A DNA stretch of 64,000 bases from contig PGXO01000004.1 of assembly GCA_002839185.1 (NCBI GenBank), positions 62,001 to 126,000 of the forward strand. Reading direction: 5' to 3'. This DNA comes from Synergistetes bacterium HGW-Synergistetes-1 (GTDB lineage: Bacteria > Synergistota > Synergistia > Synergistales > Synergistaceae). Shown piece after piece: positions 21,342 to 28,545 of this stretch (positions within the stretch are counted from its first letter, which is position 1; each line of letters starts with the position of its first letter). A program made the position numbers and the translations under genes. The notes under the pieces were generated by a model. It was not told the DNA's origin. It worked only from the letters and a program-made list of their open reading frames with translations, and did no database searches.

Positions 21342-21600
21342 TTGGAAGGTAGTATATACCAGGCAGGCGGTCAATGACAGAGAAAAAGCATATCTTGCTG
21401 GAGACAGAGAGAAAATCGTTTCTATCCTCTTTGTTTTAAAAGGAAATCCTTTTGCTCCTTATCCGCCTTATGAAAAGTTTTGCGGAGACCTTGAAGGATT
21501 TTATTCCAGACGAATAAATCGTCAGCACAGAGTTGTATATCAGGTATATGAAAAAGAAGAGACAATAAAAATTGTCAGCATGTGGCTCCATTACGATTAG
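21334..21600 (+). CDS. Toxin, YoeB/Txe family mRNA interferase
   Basis: An 88-residue RelE-fold ribosome-dependent endoribonuclease. Family hallmarks are DWKVVYTRQAVNDREKA at the N-terminus, NPFAPYPPYEKFCGDLEGFYSRRINRQHRVVYQV in the middle and the C-terminal SMWLHYD, which matches the YoeB end (xxHY). Catalytic-type E, R and H/Y residues appear intact, so it is probably active. It overlaps the antitoxin. The pair lies at the end of the AT-rich patch after ssrA. Confidence 0.9.
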   Translation: MTDWKVVYTRQAVNDREKAYLAGDREKIVSILFVLKGNPFAPYPPYEKFCGDLEGFYSRRINRQHRVVYQVYEKEETIKIVSMWLHYD

Positions 21601-21644
21601 CAGATAGGAATAAAAAAATAAAAAAGACGCAGAACATAGGCTTA

Positions 21645-21673
21645 TTGACATTTATGTCAAGAGTAATTAAAAT
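21645..21673 (+). promoter_or_regulatory. metA promoter with palindromic operator over the -35
   Basis: A consensus TTGACA (21645-21650), 17-base spacer and TAAAAT (21668-21673) precede the metA leader. The -35 is the left half of an inverted repeat TTGACATTTATGTCAA (21645-21660), 7-bp arms around TT. This is the shape of a repressor-binding site; it does not resemble the MetJ box. Transcription would start near 21680, leaving only about 24 bases before the leader ATG. Confidence 0.7.
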
Positions 21674-21703
21674 TTCCGGAAACTGGACAAAGGAGGAAGC
21701 GCC

Positions 21704-21796
21704 ATGTCGATGAACAGTTATACGATGATGCTAATGTGCTGCATGATGATGCGCGGGAGTGCCTTTGGAGTTTATAACGGCAGTTCGCGGCCCTGA
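21704..21796 (+). CDS. Methionine-rich leader peptide of metA (30 residues)
   Basis: A 30-codon frame starting MSMNSYTMMLMCCMMMRG, with 8 methionines, six of them in codons 8-16, and two cysteines. It has a consensus AGGAGG 7 bases before the ATG, a strong promoter just upstream, and ends at a TGA about 32 bases before the stem of an intrinsic terminator. This is the architecture of ribosome-mediated attenuation, as in the his and trp leaders: with Met-tRNA scarce the ribosome would stall in the Met run and terminator folding would be prevented. It precedes metA, the first step committed to methionine, so the codon content matches the pathway. Assignment is inference; the peptide itself matches no family I know. 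Confidence 0.75.
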   Translation: MSMNSYTMMLMCCMMMRGSAFGVYNGSSRP

Positions 21797-21831
21797 TGCG
21801 TCGCGAGATCCGAAAAAAAACTACCAAGGCA
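21760..21831 (+). promoter_or_regulatory. Candidate antiterminator pairing in the metA leader
   Basis: UGCCUUUGG (21760-21768), just downstream of the Met codon run, can pair with CCAAGGCA (21824-21831), 8 bp with one bulged U. The right arm overlaps the base of the terminator stem by 3 bases. A separate 6-8 bp hairpin at 21784-21807 surrounds the leader stop codon. These pairings are by eye; the overlap with the terminator is short, so the exact switch is uncertain. Confidence 0.4.
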
Positions 21832-21860
21832 GTCCATTTTTCGAAATGGGCTGCTTTTTT
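21829..21860 (+). terminator. Attenuator terminator in front of metA
   Basis: A perfectly paired 11-bp stem GCAGTCCATTT/AAATGGGCTGC (one G-U pair) closed by a TTCG tetraloop and followed at once by six T. It lies between the leader peptide stop and the metA start (21894), so it would stop transcripts before metA unless prevented from forming. Confidence 0.9.
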
Positions 21861-21893
21861 ATTTGTATAAATATAAAGAGAGGGGGCATATAG

Positions 21894-22841
21894 ATGCCTA
21901 TTAAGATACCGGACAGTCTTCCGGCAACACAGACACTTTTGAATGAGAATATTTTCGTTATGCATGAAGTGCGCGCAGCAAAGCAGGATATACGACCGCT
22001 CCGGGTCGCACTGCTGAACCTTATGCCGACAAAGATCGAAACTGAGACGCAGTTCGCGCGCCTGCTGAGCAATTCGCCTCTTCAGGTCGAACTTACACTT
22101 CTTCAGACCGCGACATACGAGGCGAAGAACACGAGCCGTGAACATCTGCTGGCCTTTTATGAAACATTTGAAGATGTGAAAGAGAGAAAGTTTGACGGAC
22201 TTCTTATTACAGGCGCGCCTGTTGAACTGATGGAATTTGAGGATGTGGAATATTGGGATGAACTGTGCAGGATAATGGAGTGGAGCAAGACGCATGTCTA
22301 CAGCACCCTCCACATTTGCTGGGGAGCTCAGGCGGCGCTCTACTATCATTACGGGATAAAAAAGTATCCCATGGCCGAAAAGCTTTTTGGGGTATTCCCT
22401 CATGAGGTCGAATACAAAAACTCGATGCTTTTCAGGGGGTTCGATGATGTATTCATGGCACCCCATTCCCGCCACACAACGATACACAGGGAGGATGTCG
22501 AAGCGGTGCCTGAGCTGCAGATACTGGCTTCTTCGGAAGAAGCCGGAGTATACGTGATAAAGACAGAACAGGGCAAACAGATATTCATAACCGGACACTC
22601 CGAGTACGACGCGCTCACCCTTGAAAAAGAATATCTAAGGGACAAGAATGCGGGTCTGCCGATCGAGGTCCCGAAGAACTACTACCCTGATGACAACGAC
22701 ACAAGGAAGCCTCTGGTGACGTGGAGGAGCAGTGCCAATCTTCTTTTTTTCAACTGGCTGAATTATTTTGTCTATCAAACAACGCCATTTGAGCTTGATG
22801 CCATCGGTACCAGCAGGGAGAATGACTGGCTGGATCAGTAG
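21894..22841 (+). CDS. metA: Homoserine O-acyltransferase MetA (predicted acetyl-CoA using)
   Basis: MetA activates homoserine by O-acylation, the first dedicated step of methionine synthesis. The 315-residue product has the typical [11 protein letters not shown] start, [18 protein letters not shown], the catalytic cysteine Cys142 in [10 protein letters not shown], and the GHSEYDA histidine/glutamate segment. Residue 111 is Glu (TGAPVE), the residue tied by published work on the family to acetyl-CoA rather than succinyl-CoA use; E. coli has Gly. So homoserine O-acetyltransferase is predicted. The ribosome-binding site AGAGGGGG lies 8-9 bases upstream. Expression appears to be set by the operator, leader peptide and terminator upstream. 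Confidence 0.95.
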   Translation: MPIKIPDSLPATQTLLNENIFVMHEVRAAKQDIRPLRVALLNLMPTKIETETQFARLLSNSPLQVELTLLQTATYEAKNTSREHLLAFYETFEDVKERKFDGLLITGAPVELMEFEDVEYWDELCRIMEWSKTHVYSTLHICWGAQAALYYHYGIKKYPMAEKLFGVFPHEVEYKNSMLFRGFDDVFMAPHSRHTTIHREDVEAVPELQILASSEEAGVYVIKTEQGKQIFITGHSEYDALTLEKEYLRDKNAGLPIEVPKNYYPDDNDTRKPLVTWRSSANLLFFNWLNYFVYQTTPFELDAIGTSRENDWLDQ

Positions 22842-22871
22842 TCTCCGGTATGAAAGAAGCGTAAAATGGCT

Positions 22872-22915
22872 CGTCCCCCTGATCGAACAGTGACATCTTC
22901 ACGATCAGGGGGACG
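22872..22915. terminator. Large hairpin after metA
   Basis: Perfect 14-bp arms CGTCCCCCTGATCG and CGATCAGGGGGACG around a 16-base loop, 31 bases after the metA stop and before the convergent CDGSH gene. There is no strong T-run on the plus strand, so termination is likely but not proven. Confidence 0.6.
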
Positions 22916-22955
22916 GGCTTAAATAATTATAAATCATTGTGTTTTGTTTGTTGTT

Positions 22956-23660
22956 TCAGCTTTTAATACTGCCCTTATCCTTGAAATTTGCATCTACGTG
23001 GGCCCCGTCGCAAAAGGGTTTGTTCTTTGATTTTCCGCATCTGCATAATACGATCCGATTTCTGATCTCATATTCAGATCCGTCAGCAGAAACGAGGGGG
23101 ATGCCTCCTTTGACATATATCCCGCCGCTTACGTCATTTTCAGGATCCTGTGTTATTTCTATTTCCTGGTCGAGTTCGGGTTCTATGCAGGTGCCATCCT
23201 TTGCTACGGCTGTGAGCCTGCCTGCCGGGCATTCCGAAGCTGATTTGACTGCTTCGGATAAGGTTTTTTTTGAGTTGTCTTCACATGTGGCGAGGTCCCA
23301 CGCGTCTCCCGTTTTCCTGTAGCAGAACCTTGCGCCGGCACACCTTCCGTCATCGAGCAGGTCAATATTATTGCCCTTTATGAGCTCTGCACGATCCCTG
23401 TAAAGTTTCCTGCAAGCCGTTTCTGTCCCGTCAAAGTTGATATCCTCGTGGCTTCCGTCGCAGAACGGATGGTTTTTGGATGCTCCGCAGCGGCAGAGCG
23501 CATAGGTTTTATCGTGATTGATACTGCCCGCATCGCCCCACACATACTTGGCATCATTTGCATTGTCTTTCTCAGGCAGGATGATCTTTTCTGAAAGGTC
23601 AAGGTCTCCGGATACAAGGTATGGTCCGTCTTTTAATATTTTAATCTTTTTTTCAGTCAT
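22956..23660 (-). CDS. Double CDGSH iron-sulfur protein with central divergent 4Fe-4S-type domain
   Basis: A 234-residue soluble protein. It has two CDGSH zinc-finger-like motifs that bind 2Fe-2S clusters: CRCGASKNHPFCDGSH (about residues 57-72) and CRCGKSKNKPFCDGAH (about 203-218). Between them is a divergent mono-cluster ferredoxin-like domain with cysteines in CAGARFC, TCED and ECPAGRL. This architecture is found in scattered bacteria and archaea; an electron-transfer or cluster-handling role is likely but no substrate is known. It is convergent with metA. Confidence 0.88.
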   Translation of the reverse strand: MTEKKIKILKDGPYLVSGDLDLSEKIILPEKDNANDAKYVWGDAGSINHDKTYALCRCGASKNHPFCDGSHEDINFDGTETACRKLYRDRAELIKGNNIDLLDDGRCAGARFCYRKTGDAWDLATCEDNSKKTLSEAVKSASECPAGRLTAVAKDGTCIEPELDQEIEITQDPENDVSGGIYVKGGIPLVSADGSEYEIRNRIVLCRCGKSKNKPFCDGAHVDANFKDKGSIKS

Positions 23661-23683
23661 ATCAGATCTCCTATAATGAGATG

Positions 23684-24157
23684 TCAGTTGATCCTGCCGA
23701 CCAGGACTTCCGCAGCCGCAGTCATCTCTTCCTCAGTGGCGATTAGTGATTCCAGTGTGAGAGTCCCCTTTTTGCCTACTTTGACAGAAAGGCTGTAACC
23801 GGTAACAGGATGATGTTCGATTATTGCTTTCTCCCCTTTGACAGAAAGAGTCTTGTATGAAGCTCCTGTTCCCAGCGGCCCGTCATCCGCCGAGATCTCA
23901 TTTACCGGAGGCGTCCAGCCTTTGTCTCCCGAGCCTTCCATCCATACTGCATGGAAGGGTACACCTGCGTTGTTCCTGTAATCTCTTTCGAGCCAGAAGC
24001 CTCTTTTGCCTGAGACAGTGTCAAATTCTGTCTTTCTCAGTTCGCCGTTGATCCATCCTGTGATCTCAGGCAGGGCGTCCGTCATTTGTGCCGAAGAGAG
24101 GGAAATATTTAAAAAAAGCACTAGTAGTGCAAGAGAGAAGATAATAGTTTTTTTCAT
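23684..24157 (-). CDS. Secreted protein of unknown function
   Basis: A 157-residue protein with a clear N-terminal signal peptide (KKTIIFSLALLVLFLNISLSSAQ, cleavage probably after SSA). The mature part is beta-rich with several Trp and Gly and shows no motif I recognise. Its start lies upstream of, and its direction is the same as, the CDGSH gene 23 bases downstream, so the two may be co-transcribed. I assign no function. Confidence 0.6.
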   Translation of the reverse strand: MKKTIIFSLALLVLFLNISLSSAQMTDALPEITGWINGELRKTEFDTVSGKRGFWLERDYRNNAGVPFHAVWMEGSGDKGWTPPVNEISADDGPLGTGASYKTLSVKGEKAIIEHHPVTGYSLSVKVGKKGTLTLESLIATEEEMTAAAEVLVGRIN

Positions 24158-24263
24158 CAGCGCACCTCCGATACCGATATATTATACAACGCAAAGTGGA
24201 AAGTTTCTTCGTCAGGGCATATAATGCCTAGGGAAAACAAAGAGGGATAAAGGAGATAAAAGT

Positions 24264-25577
24264 TTGAAAAGCTTTGCAATAAAAGTATTTGGTTGTCAGA
24301 TGAACTCATACGACGGAGACAGGATAAGGACGTCGATGATCCACATGGGTTGGAAAGAGGTCCCGGAAGAGAACGCAGATGTAATTATCATGGTCACCTG
24401 CAGCATAAGGGAAAAGGCGGAGCAGAAGGTAGCCAGTGAAATAGGGCGCTACGATCTCCGATACAGGAAGACGGGATCGCCTGCGGTGGTTTTGGTAGGA
24501 TGTATGGCACAGAGGATAGGCCTGTCGATATCAAAAAAATTTCCCTGTGTGAGGCTTGTCTCCGGACCCAGGCATCTTGGTCTGGTGCCGCAGGGAATAG
24601 AGGACTCATTTTCGGACGGCGCGCAGAGATTTTTTATGGACGATGACCCGAGAGCCCTTGAAGACCTTGAAGTGGTGCCTACAGAACGCACGAATCCATT
24701 TAAAGCGTATGTAACGATAACTTATGGCTGTGACAGATTCTGCACTTACTGCATAGTTCCTTACGTAAGGGGAAGACTCCAGTCAAGAGGTCACGCCGAA
24801 ATAATAAAAGAGGCAGAAGCGCTTGCGGCATCAGGTGTTTCAGAAATAACACTGCTTGGCCAGAACGTTGATGCATACGGTAAAGATAAAAAGGGAGAAT
24901 ATGGTTTTGCCTCCCTCCTAAGGGACGTCTCAAAGATCGAAGGGATCCGGCGCCTCCGTTTTGCGACCTCCCATCCCAAGGATTTTGATGAGGATATTCT
25001 TGAAGTAATGGCCGGTACCCCGTCAATATGCCGGGCGATAAACCTTCCTGTGCAGTCGGGAAGCGACAGGATACTGAAAGAGATGAACAGGGGTTATACA
25101 AGGAACCAGTACATTGAACTGGTAAAAAGGATACGCTCCGTCCTTCCCGATGTCAGCCTGACCACAGACCTGATAGTCGGATTTCCTCAGGAGACGGAAG
25201 AGGACTTTAAGGATTCTTATGACCTGCTTAAAGAACTCAGGTTCGATATAATACACACAGCTGCCTACTCACCCAGAGAAGGCACGAAGGCTGCCATTAT
25301 GGAGGGGCATATAGACAACAAAGTAAAGGCAGCCAGGCTCAACGAGATAAACGCACTTCAGTCGCAGCTGGCTCGTGAGCTCAACGAAGAATATGTCGGC
25401 AGAAAATTTGAGATACTTGTTGACGGACCTGCGCCCAGGGGAGAGGGTTCGCTCCAGGGCAGGACAAAAACGGACAAGGTCGTTATTGTCAAAGGCGGAC
25501 CAGAGTACATGGGCAGATATATAGATGTGAAGATAATCAGGGCCAGCCACTGGTCGCTTGAAGGAGAAATAATTTAG
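24264..25577 (+). CDS. miaB: tRNA-2-methylthio-N6-dimethylallyladenosine synthase MiaB
   Basis: MiaB is a radical SAM methylthiotransferase modifying A37 of tRNAs. The 437-residue product has the N-terminal UPF0004 domain with cluster cysteines in FGCQMN, TCSIREKAEQK and VGCMAQR, the radical SAM motif CDRFCTYCIVPYVRG, and a C-terminal TRAM domain (VGRKFEILVDG). The start is a TTG at 24264 with AAAGGAGAT six bases before it. It is followed 15 bases later by comEA. Confidence 0.95.
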   Translation: MKSFAIKVFGCQMNSYDGDRIRTSMIHMGWKEVPEENADVIIMVTCSIREKAEQKVASEIGRYDLRYRKTGSPAVVLVGCMAQRIGLSISKKFPCVRLVSGPRHLGLVPQGIEDSFSDGAQRFFMDDDPRALEDLEVVPTERTNPFKAYVTITYGCDRFCTYCIVPYVRGRLQSRGHAEIIKEAEALAASGVSEITLLGQNVDAYGKDKKGEYGFASLLRDVSKIEGIRRLRFATSHPKDFDEDILEVMAGTPSICRAINLPVQSGSDRILKEMNRGYTRNQYIELVKRIRSVLPDVSLTTDLIVGFPQETEEDFKDSYDLLKELRFDIIHTAAYSPREGTKAAIMEGHIDNKVKAARLNEINALQSQLARELNEEYVGRKFEILVDGPAPRGEGSLQGRTKTDKVVIVKGGPEYMGRYIDVKIIRASHWSLEGEII

Positions 25578-25592
25578 AAAAGGGGTCTTCTG

Positions 25593-26297
25593 ATGTTTGG
25601 AGAGGGCGGAAACCGGCGTAACTATTTATTGTTGATCCTGGGATTAATATGCTTTTTTTCTGCAGCTATACTCCTCCATTCTTTCAAAGGCCGCTTTGGA
25701 GAGGACACAGCAGGAAAAAAGACAGTAGATATGATGCCGGTAATGGAAGATACGATCGATGTTTCGACATCAGCCACATCTTCCTCTCAGGCAGTTTCTG
25801 TAGTTCCCGTTCAGCCTGAGACTGTAAAAGAGGAGTGGGTCGTTTACATAACCGGTTCCGTCAAAAAGCCGGGCGTTTACAGGATACCCACAGGATCAAG
25901 GATCTACAATGCCCTTGAGGCAGCAGGCGGTTTTGCTGCTGAAGCGGATCAGGAAGCAGTTAATCTGGCTGCAATGCTTCAGGATGGCGCGCACATTAAA
26001 TTTCCTGCAAAGAAAGAAACTGTGCCCTTGCAGCAGGTACCTGCCGGACCTGCCCAGCCGACTTCCAGTGTCGGCAGTATCGGTCCAAAGGCATCCGCAG
26101 GTCTCATAAATATCAATACAGCAATGCGGGAAGATTTAGAAAAACTTCCAGGAGTGGGCCCAAAAACCGCCCAGTTAATAATCGATCACAGAGAGAAAAA
26201 CGGTGCATATAAAAGGGCAGAAGACCTCCTTCTTATCAAAGGCATAGGACCTGCCAAATATGACGCAGTAAAGAATTTAGTGACAGTTGCGCAATAG
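25593..26297 (+). CDS. comEA: ComEA-like DNA-binding competence protein
   Basis: ComEA binds double-stranded DNA at the membrane during natural transformation. The 234-residue product has an N-terminal TM helix (about residues 10-27), a spacer, an SLBB domain (VYITGSVKKPGVYRIPTGSRI) and a C-terminal helix-hairpin-helix pair starting ININTAMREDLEKLPGVGPKTAQLI. Gene order comEA-comEC supports the call. Its end overlaps the comEC start. Confidence 0.93.
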   Translation: MFGEGGNRRNYLLLILGLICFFSAAILLHSFKGRFGEDTAGKKTVDMMPVMEDTIDVSTSATSSSQAVSVVPVQPETVKEEWVVYITGSVKKPGVYRIPTGSRIYNALEAAGGFAAEADQEAVNLAAMLQDGAHIKFPAKKETVPLQQVPAGPAQPTSSVGSIGPKASAGLININTAMREDLEKLPGVGPKTAQLIIDHREKNGAYKRAEDLLLIKGIGPAKYDAVKNLVTVAQ

Positions 26298-27717
26298 GAG
26301 GAACGGCCCGCTCTCATACGCTCCGGCCTTTGTTACTCTCCTCGGTATCTGCTTTTCACTCTATGCCTCTTATCTCGGATATTCTCCGCTTATATCAGCA
26401 GTTATTTCAGTTCTTGCAGCATCCTCATGGGTTTTGACCGGGACTCTCTGTCCTGTCAGCGGGTGGAACTTATCTTTCGCACTTGTCATCCTTCTGACAT
26501 TCGCCGCATCCCTCTGGCTTAATTACAGGGTCGGTTTTGAGCCTCAGGTCCCTTCAACGATACGATCTGAAGGCAGGGTATTGCAAAACAGGCAATGGGG
26601 CCGTCGAAGAGCACTTCTGATATCCACGGATCATGGAAAGATGGTTGCCTACTCCCATCCTTCCGCTGCTCCTGACGAGGGTTCCGGAGTCAGTTTAAGG
26701 GGCGCCGTTTTTGATTTCAAAAGGGCGGACAAAAAAGATGAATTTGATGAATACCTTTACTGGAGGTCAAAGGGCGCAGTTAAAAAGATCATACTTCTTG
26801 ATCTTGAAGTTACATCACCTCCTTCGGGGATCTACCGATGGAGGAATTTTCTGGAGAGAAAAATAGACGAAGACCTTCCCGAACTTATGTCAGGCTATAT
26901 GCTTGCCCTTACTCTTGGTATAAGGGACAAAAAACTTACAGAGAGTCACAGGGAGGCAGGTACAGTCCATCTTCTGGCAGTTTCAGGCTTCCATGTGGGC
27001 ATACTGGCCGCATTTGCAGGACTTCTCCTGAAAAGAGGGAAGCTTAAGATCGTTCTCATATCATTGCTTGTATGGTCCTATATCGCACTGGCCGGATTTC
27101 CTCCCGGCGGCGTCAGAACGGGGATAATGCTGCAGGTGTACCTTTTGGGTCTTTTTCTTGGAAAGCCTTCCAGCCCTTTTAACAGTGTCAGCGCGGCAGG
27201 CATAGTAATGCTGCTTTGGGAACCCCGGACATTCCATGACATCGGATGGAGACTTTCGATGCTGGCCGCTCTTACCATTTGTGCTGTTGCTGGTATCATC
27301 AAGGAAAATAAGTCCGGGGTTTTGATAGGATCAGCAGCAGTTTGGTTCGTGACCGCTCCTGTGATAGCCTCGGCATTTGGAAAAGTACCTGTGGCTGGGC
27401 TCGTTATAAATATTGCAGCGATACCGCTTTTTGCAATTATTTTCCCTATAGTCTTATTATGTTCGCTTCCAGCCTTCTTTGGCCTGCCGTTCAGCCGGGA
27501 GATAGCCGATATGTGCGAGTATCTGCTTGAGAGCTGGGACATACTCTCTGAAAAGCTTGTTGAACTGATGCCATGGAACGTTGTCCAGGCATTTCCCCTT
27601 ACGGTCTTTGCTGTGATCCTTTTCTTTGCAGCAGCAGCTTATGCTTCAGGGATATCTTTAAAAAGAATACCCGGCGCAGCTCTTATGTTTCCCCTTCTGG
27701 TCCTCTTATTTGCCTGA
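26287..27717 (+). CDS. comEC: ComEC-type DNA channel protein lacking the C-terminal hydrolase domain
   Basis: ComEC forms the inner-membrane channel for incoming single-stranded DNA. This 476-residue frame has many TM helices and the ComEC competence core MSGYMLALTLGIRDKKLTESHREAGTVHLLAVSGFHVG followed by FPPGGVRTGIML. Most ComEC proteins are about 750 residues with a C-terminal metallo-beta-lactamase domain; here the frame ends after the last TM helices and coaX begins 60 bases on, so that domain is absent. The TTG start at 26287 overlaps comEA; no better in-frame start is near. Confidence 0.88.
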   Translation: MRNRRNGPLSYAPAFVTLLGICFSLYASYLGYSPLISAVISVLAASSWVLTGTLCPVSGWNLSFALVILLTFAASLWLNYRVGFEPQVPSTIRSEGRVLQNRQWGRRRALLISTDHGKMVAYSHPSAAPDEGSGVSLRGAVFDFKRADKKDEFDEYLYWRSKGAVKKIILLDLEVTSPPSGIYRWRNFLERKIDEDLPELMSGYMLALTLGIRDKKLTESHREAGTVHLLAVSGFHVGILAAFAGLLLKRGKLKIVLISLLVWSYIALAGFPPGGVRTGIMLQVYLLGLFLGKPSSPFNSVSAAGIVMLLWEPRTFHDIGWRLSMLAALTICAVAGIIKENKSGVLIGSAAVWFVTAPVIASAFGKVPVAGLVINIAAIPLFAIIFPIVLLCSLPAFFGLPFSREIADMCEYLLESWDILSEKLVELMPWNVVQAFPLTVFAVILFFAAAAYASGISLKRIPGAALMFPLLVLLFA

Positions 27718-27777
27718 TTGTTGTAAAATAGGGGGACTCTTTGCTTAAAAACAATTTCTCTGGCGGAGGAATGATAT

Positions 27778-28545
27778 ATGCTTCTCGTGCTCGATGTTGG
27801 AAATACAAATACTGTTATGGGGATCTTCGAAGGCAAAAAGCTGATAGATCACTGGAGGCTGACCTCAAGGAAACAGACGGCGGATGAGGTAGGCTTCATG
27901 ATCCTGGGGCTCCTCAGTGCCTCCGGGATCTCGAAAGAGATGATCTGTGCTTCGGTATATGCAAGCGTCGTACCCTCGCTTGATGAGATGTTCATGGAAG
28001 GGATAAAGAATTACGTTGGAGTGCCCTGTCTTAAAGTGAGCCAGGACCTTGACACAGGTGTGAAAGTCAGGATGAAAAACCCTGCCGGACTTGGAGCGGA
28101 CAGACTGCTGAACGCAGTCGCCGGTGTTGAAAAGTACGGAGCCCCTCTTGTAATCGTAGACCTTGGCACAGCAATAACGCTTGATGTGATCTCTGCCGAT
28201 GGGGCATATGTCGGAGGTACTATAGCGCCGGGAATGGAGCTTGGCATGGAATCCCTCTTCTCCCGCACAGCCAAGCTTCCCCAGATATCACTTGAGGCTC
28301 CCGGACACTACATAGGGGGAGACACAACAGAGGCCATACAGTCAGGAATAGTTTACGGAACAGTCGGACTGGTCGAGGCTCTTCTCTGCGGAGTTTTCAA
28401 AGAGCTGGGAGGCCCCTGCCGCGTGGTGGCTACAGGAGGGCACGCATCCATACTTGCCCGGCACTCCGATATAGTAAAAGAGGTCGATCCGTGGCTGACG
28501 ATAGAGGGACTCAGGATAATTTATGAAAGAAACAGATTTGAATAA
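27778..28545 (+). CDS. coaX: Type III pantothenate kinase CoaX
   Basis: CoaX phosphorylates pantothenate, the first step of coenzyme A synthesis. The 255-residue product has the ASKHA-fold phosphate loop LVLDVGNTNTVMGIFEG at the N-terminus, GADRLLNAVAG in the middle and IVDLGTAITLDVI and GGTIAPG. GGAGG lies 8-9 bases before the ATG. The end overlaps the dus gene by 23 bases. Confidence 0.95.
   Translation: MLLVLDVGNTNTVMGIFEGKKLIDHWRLTSRKQTADEVGFMILGLLSASGISKEMICASVYASVVPSLDEMFMEGIKNYVGVPCLKVSQDLDTGVKVRMKNPAGLGADRLLNAVAGVEKYGAPLVIVDLGTAITLDVISADGAYVGGTIAPGMELGMESLFSRTAKLPQISLEAPGHYIGGDTTEAIQSGIVYGTVGLVEALLCGVFKELGGPCRVVATGGHASILARHSDIVKEVDPWLTIEGLRIIYERNRFE

Noticed and set aside
21661-21893. 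S-box (SAM) riboswitch or T-box upstream of metA
   Set aside because: The leader is only about 215 bases, is mostly taken up by the Met-rich frame, and shows neither the SAM aptamer helices and kink-turn nor the T-box sequence.
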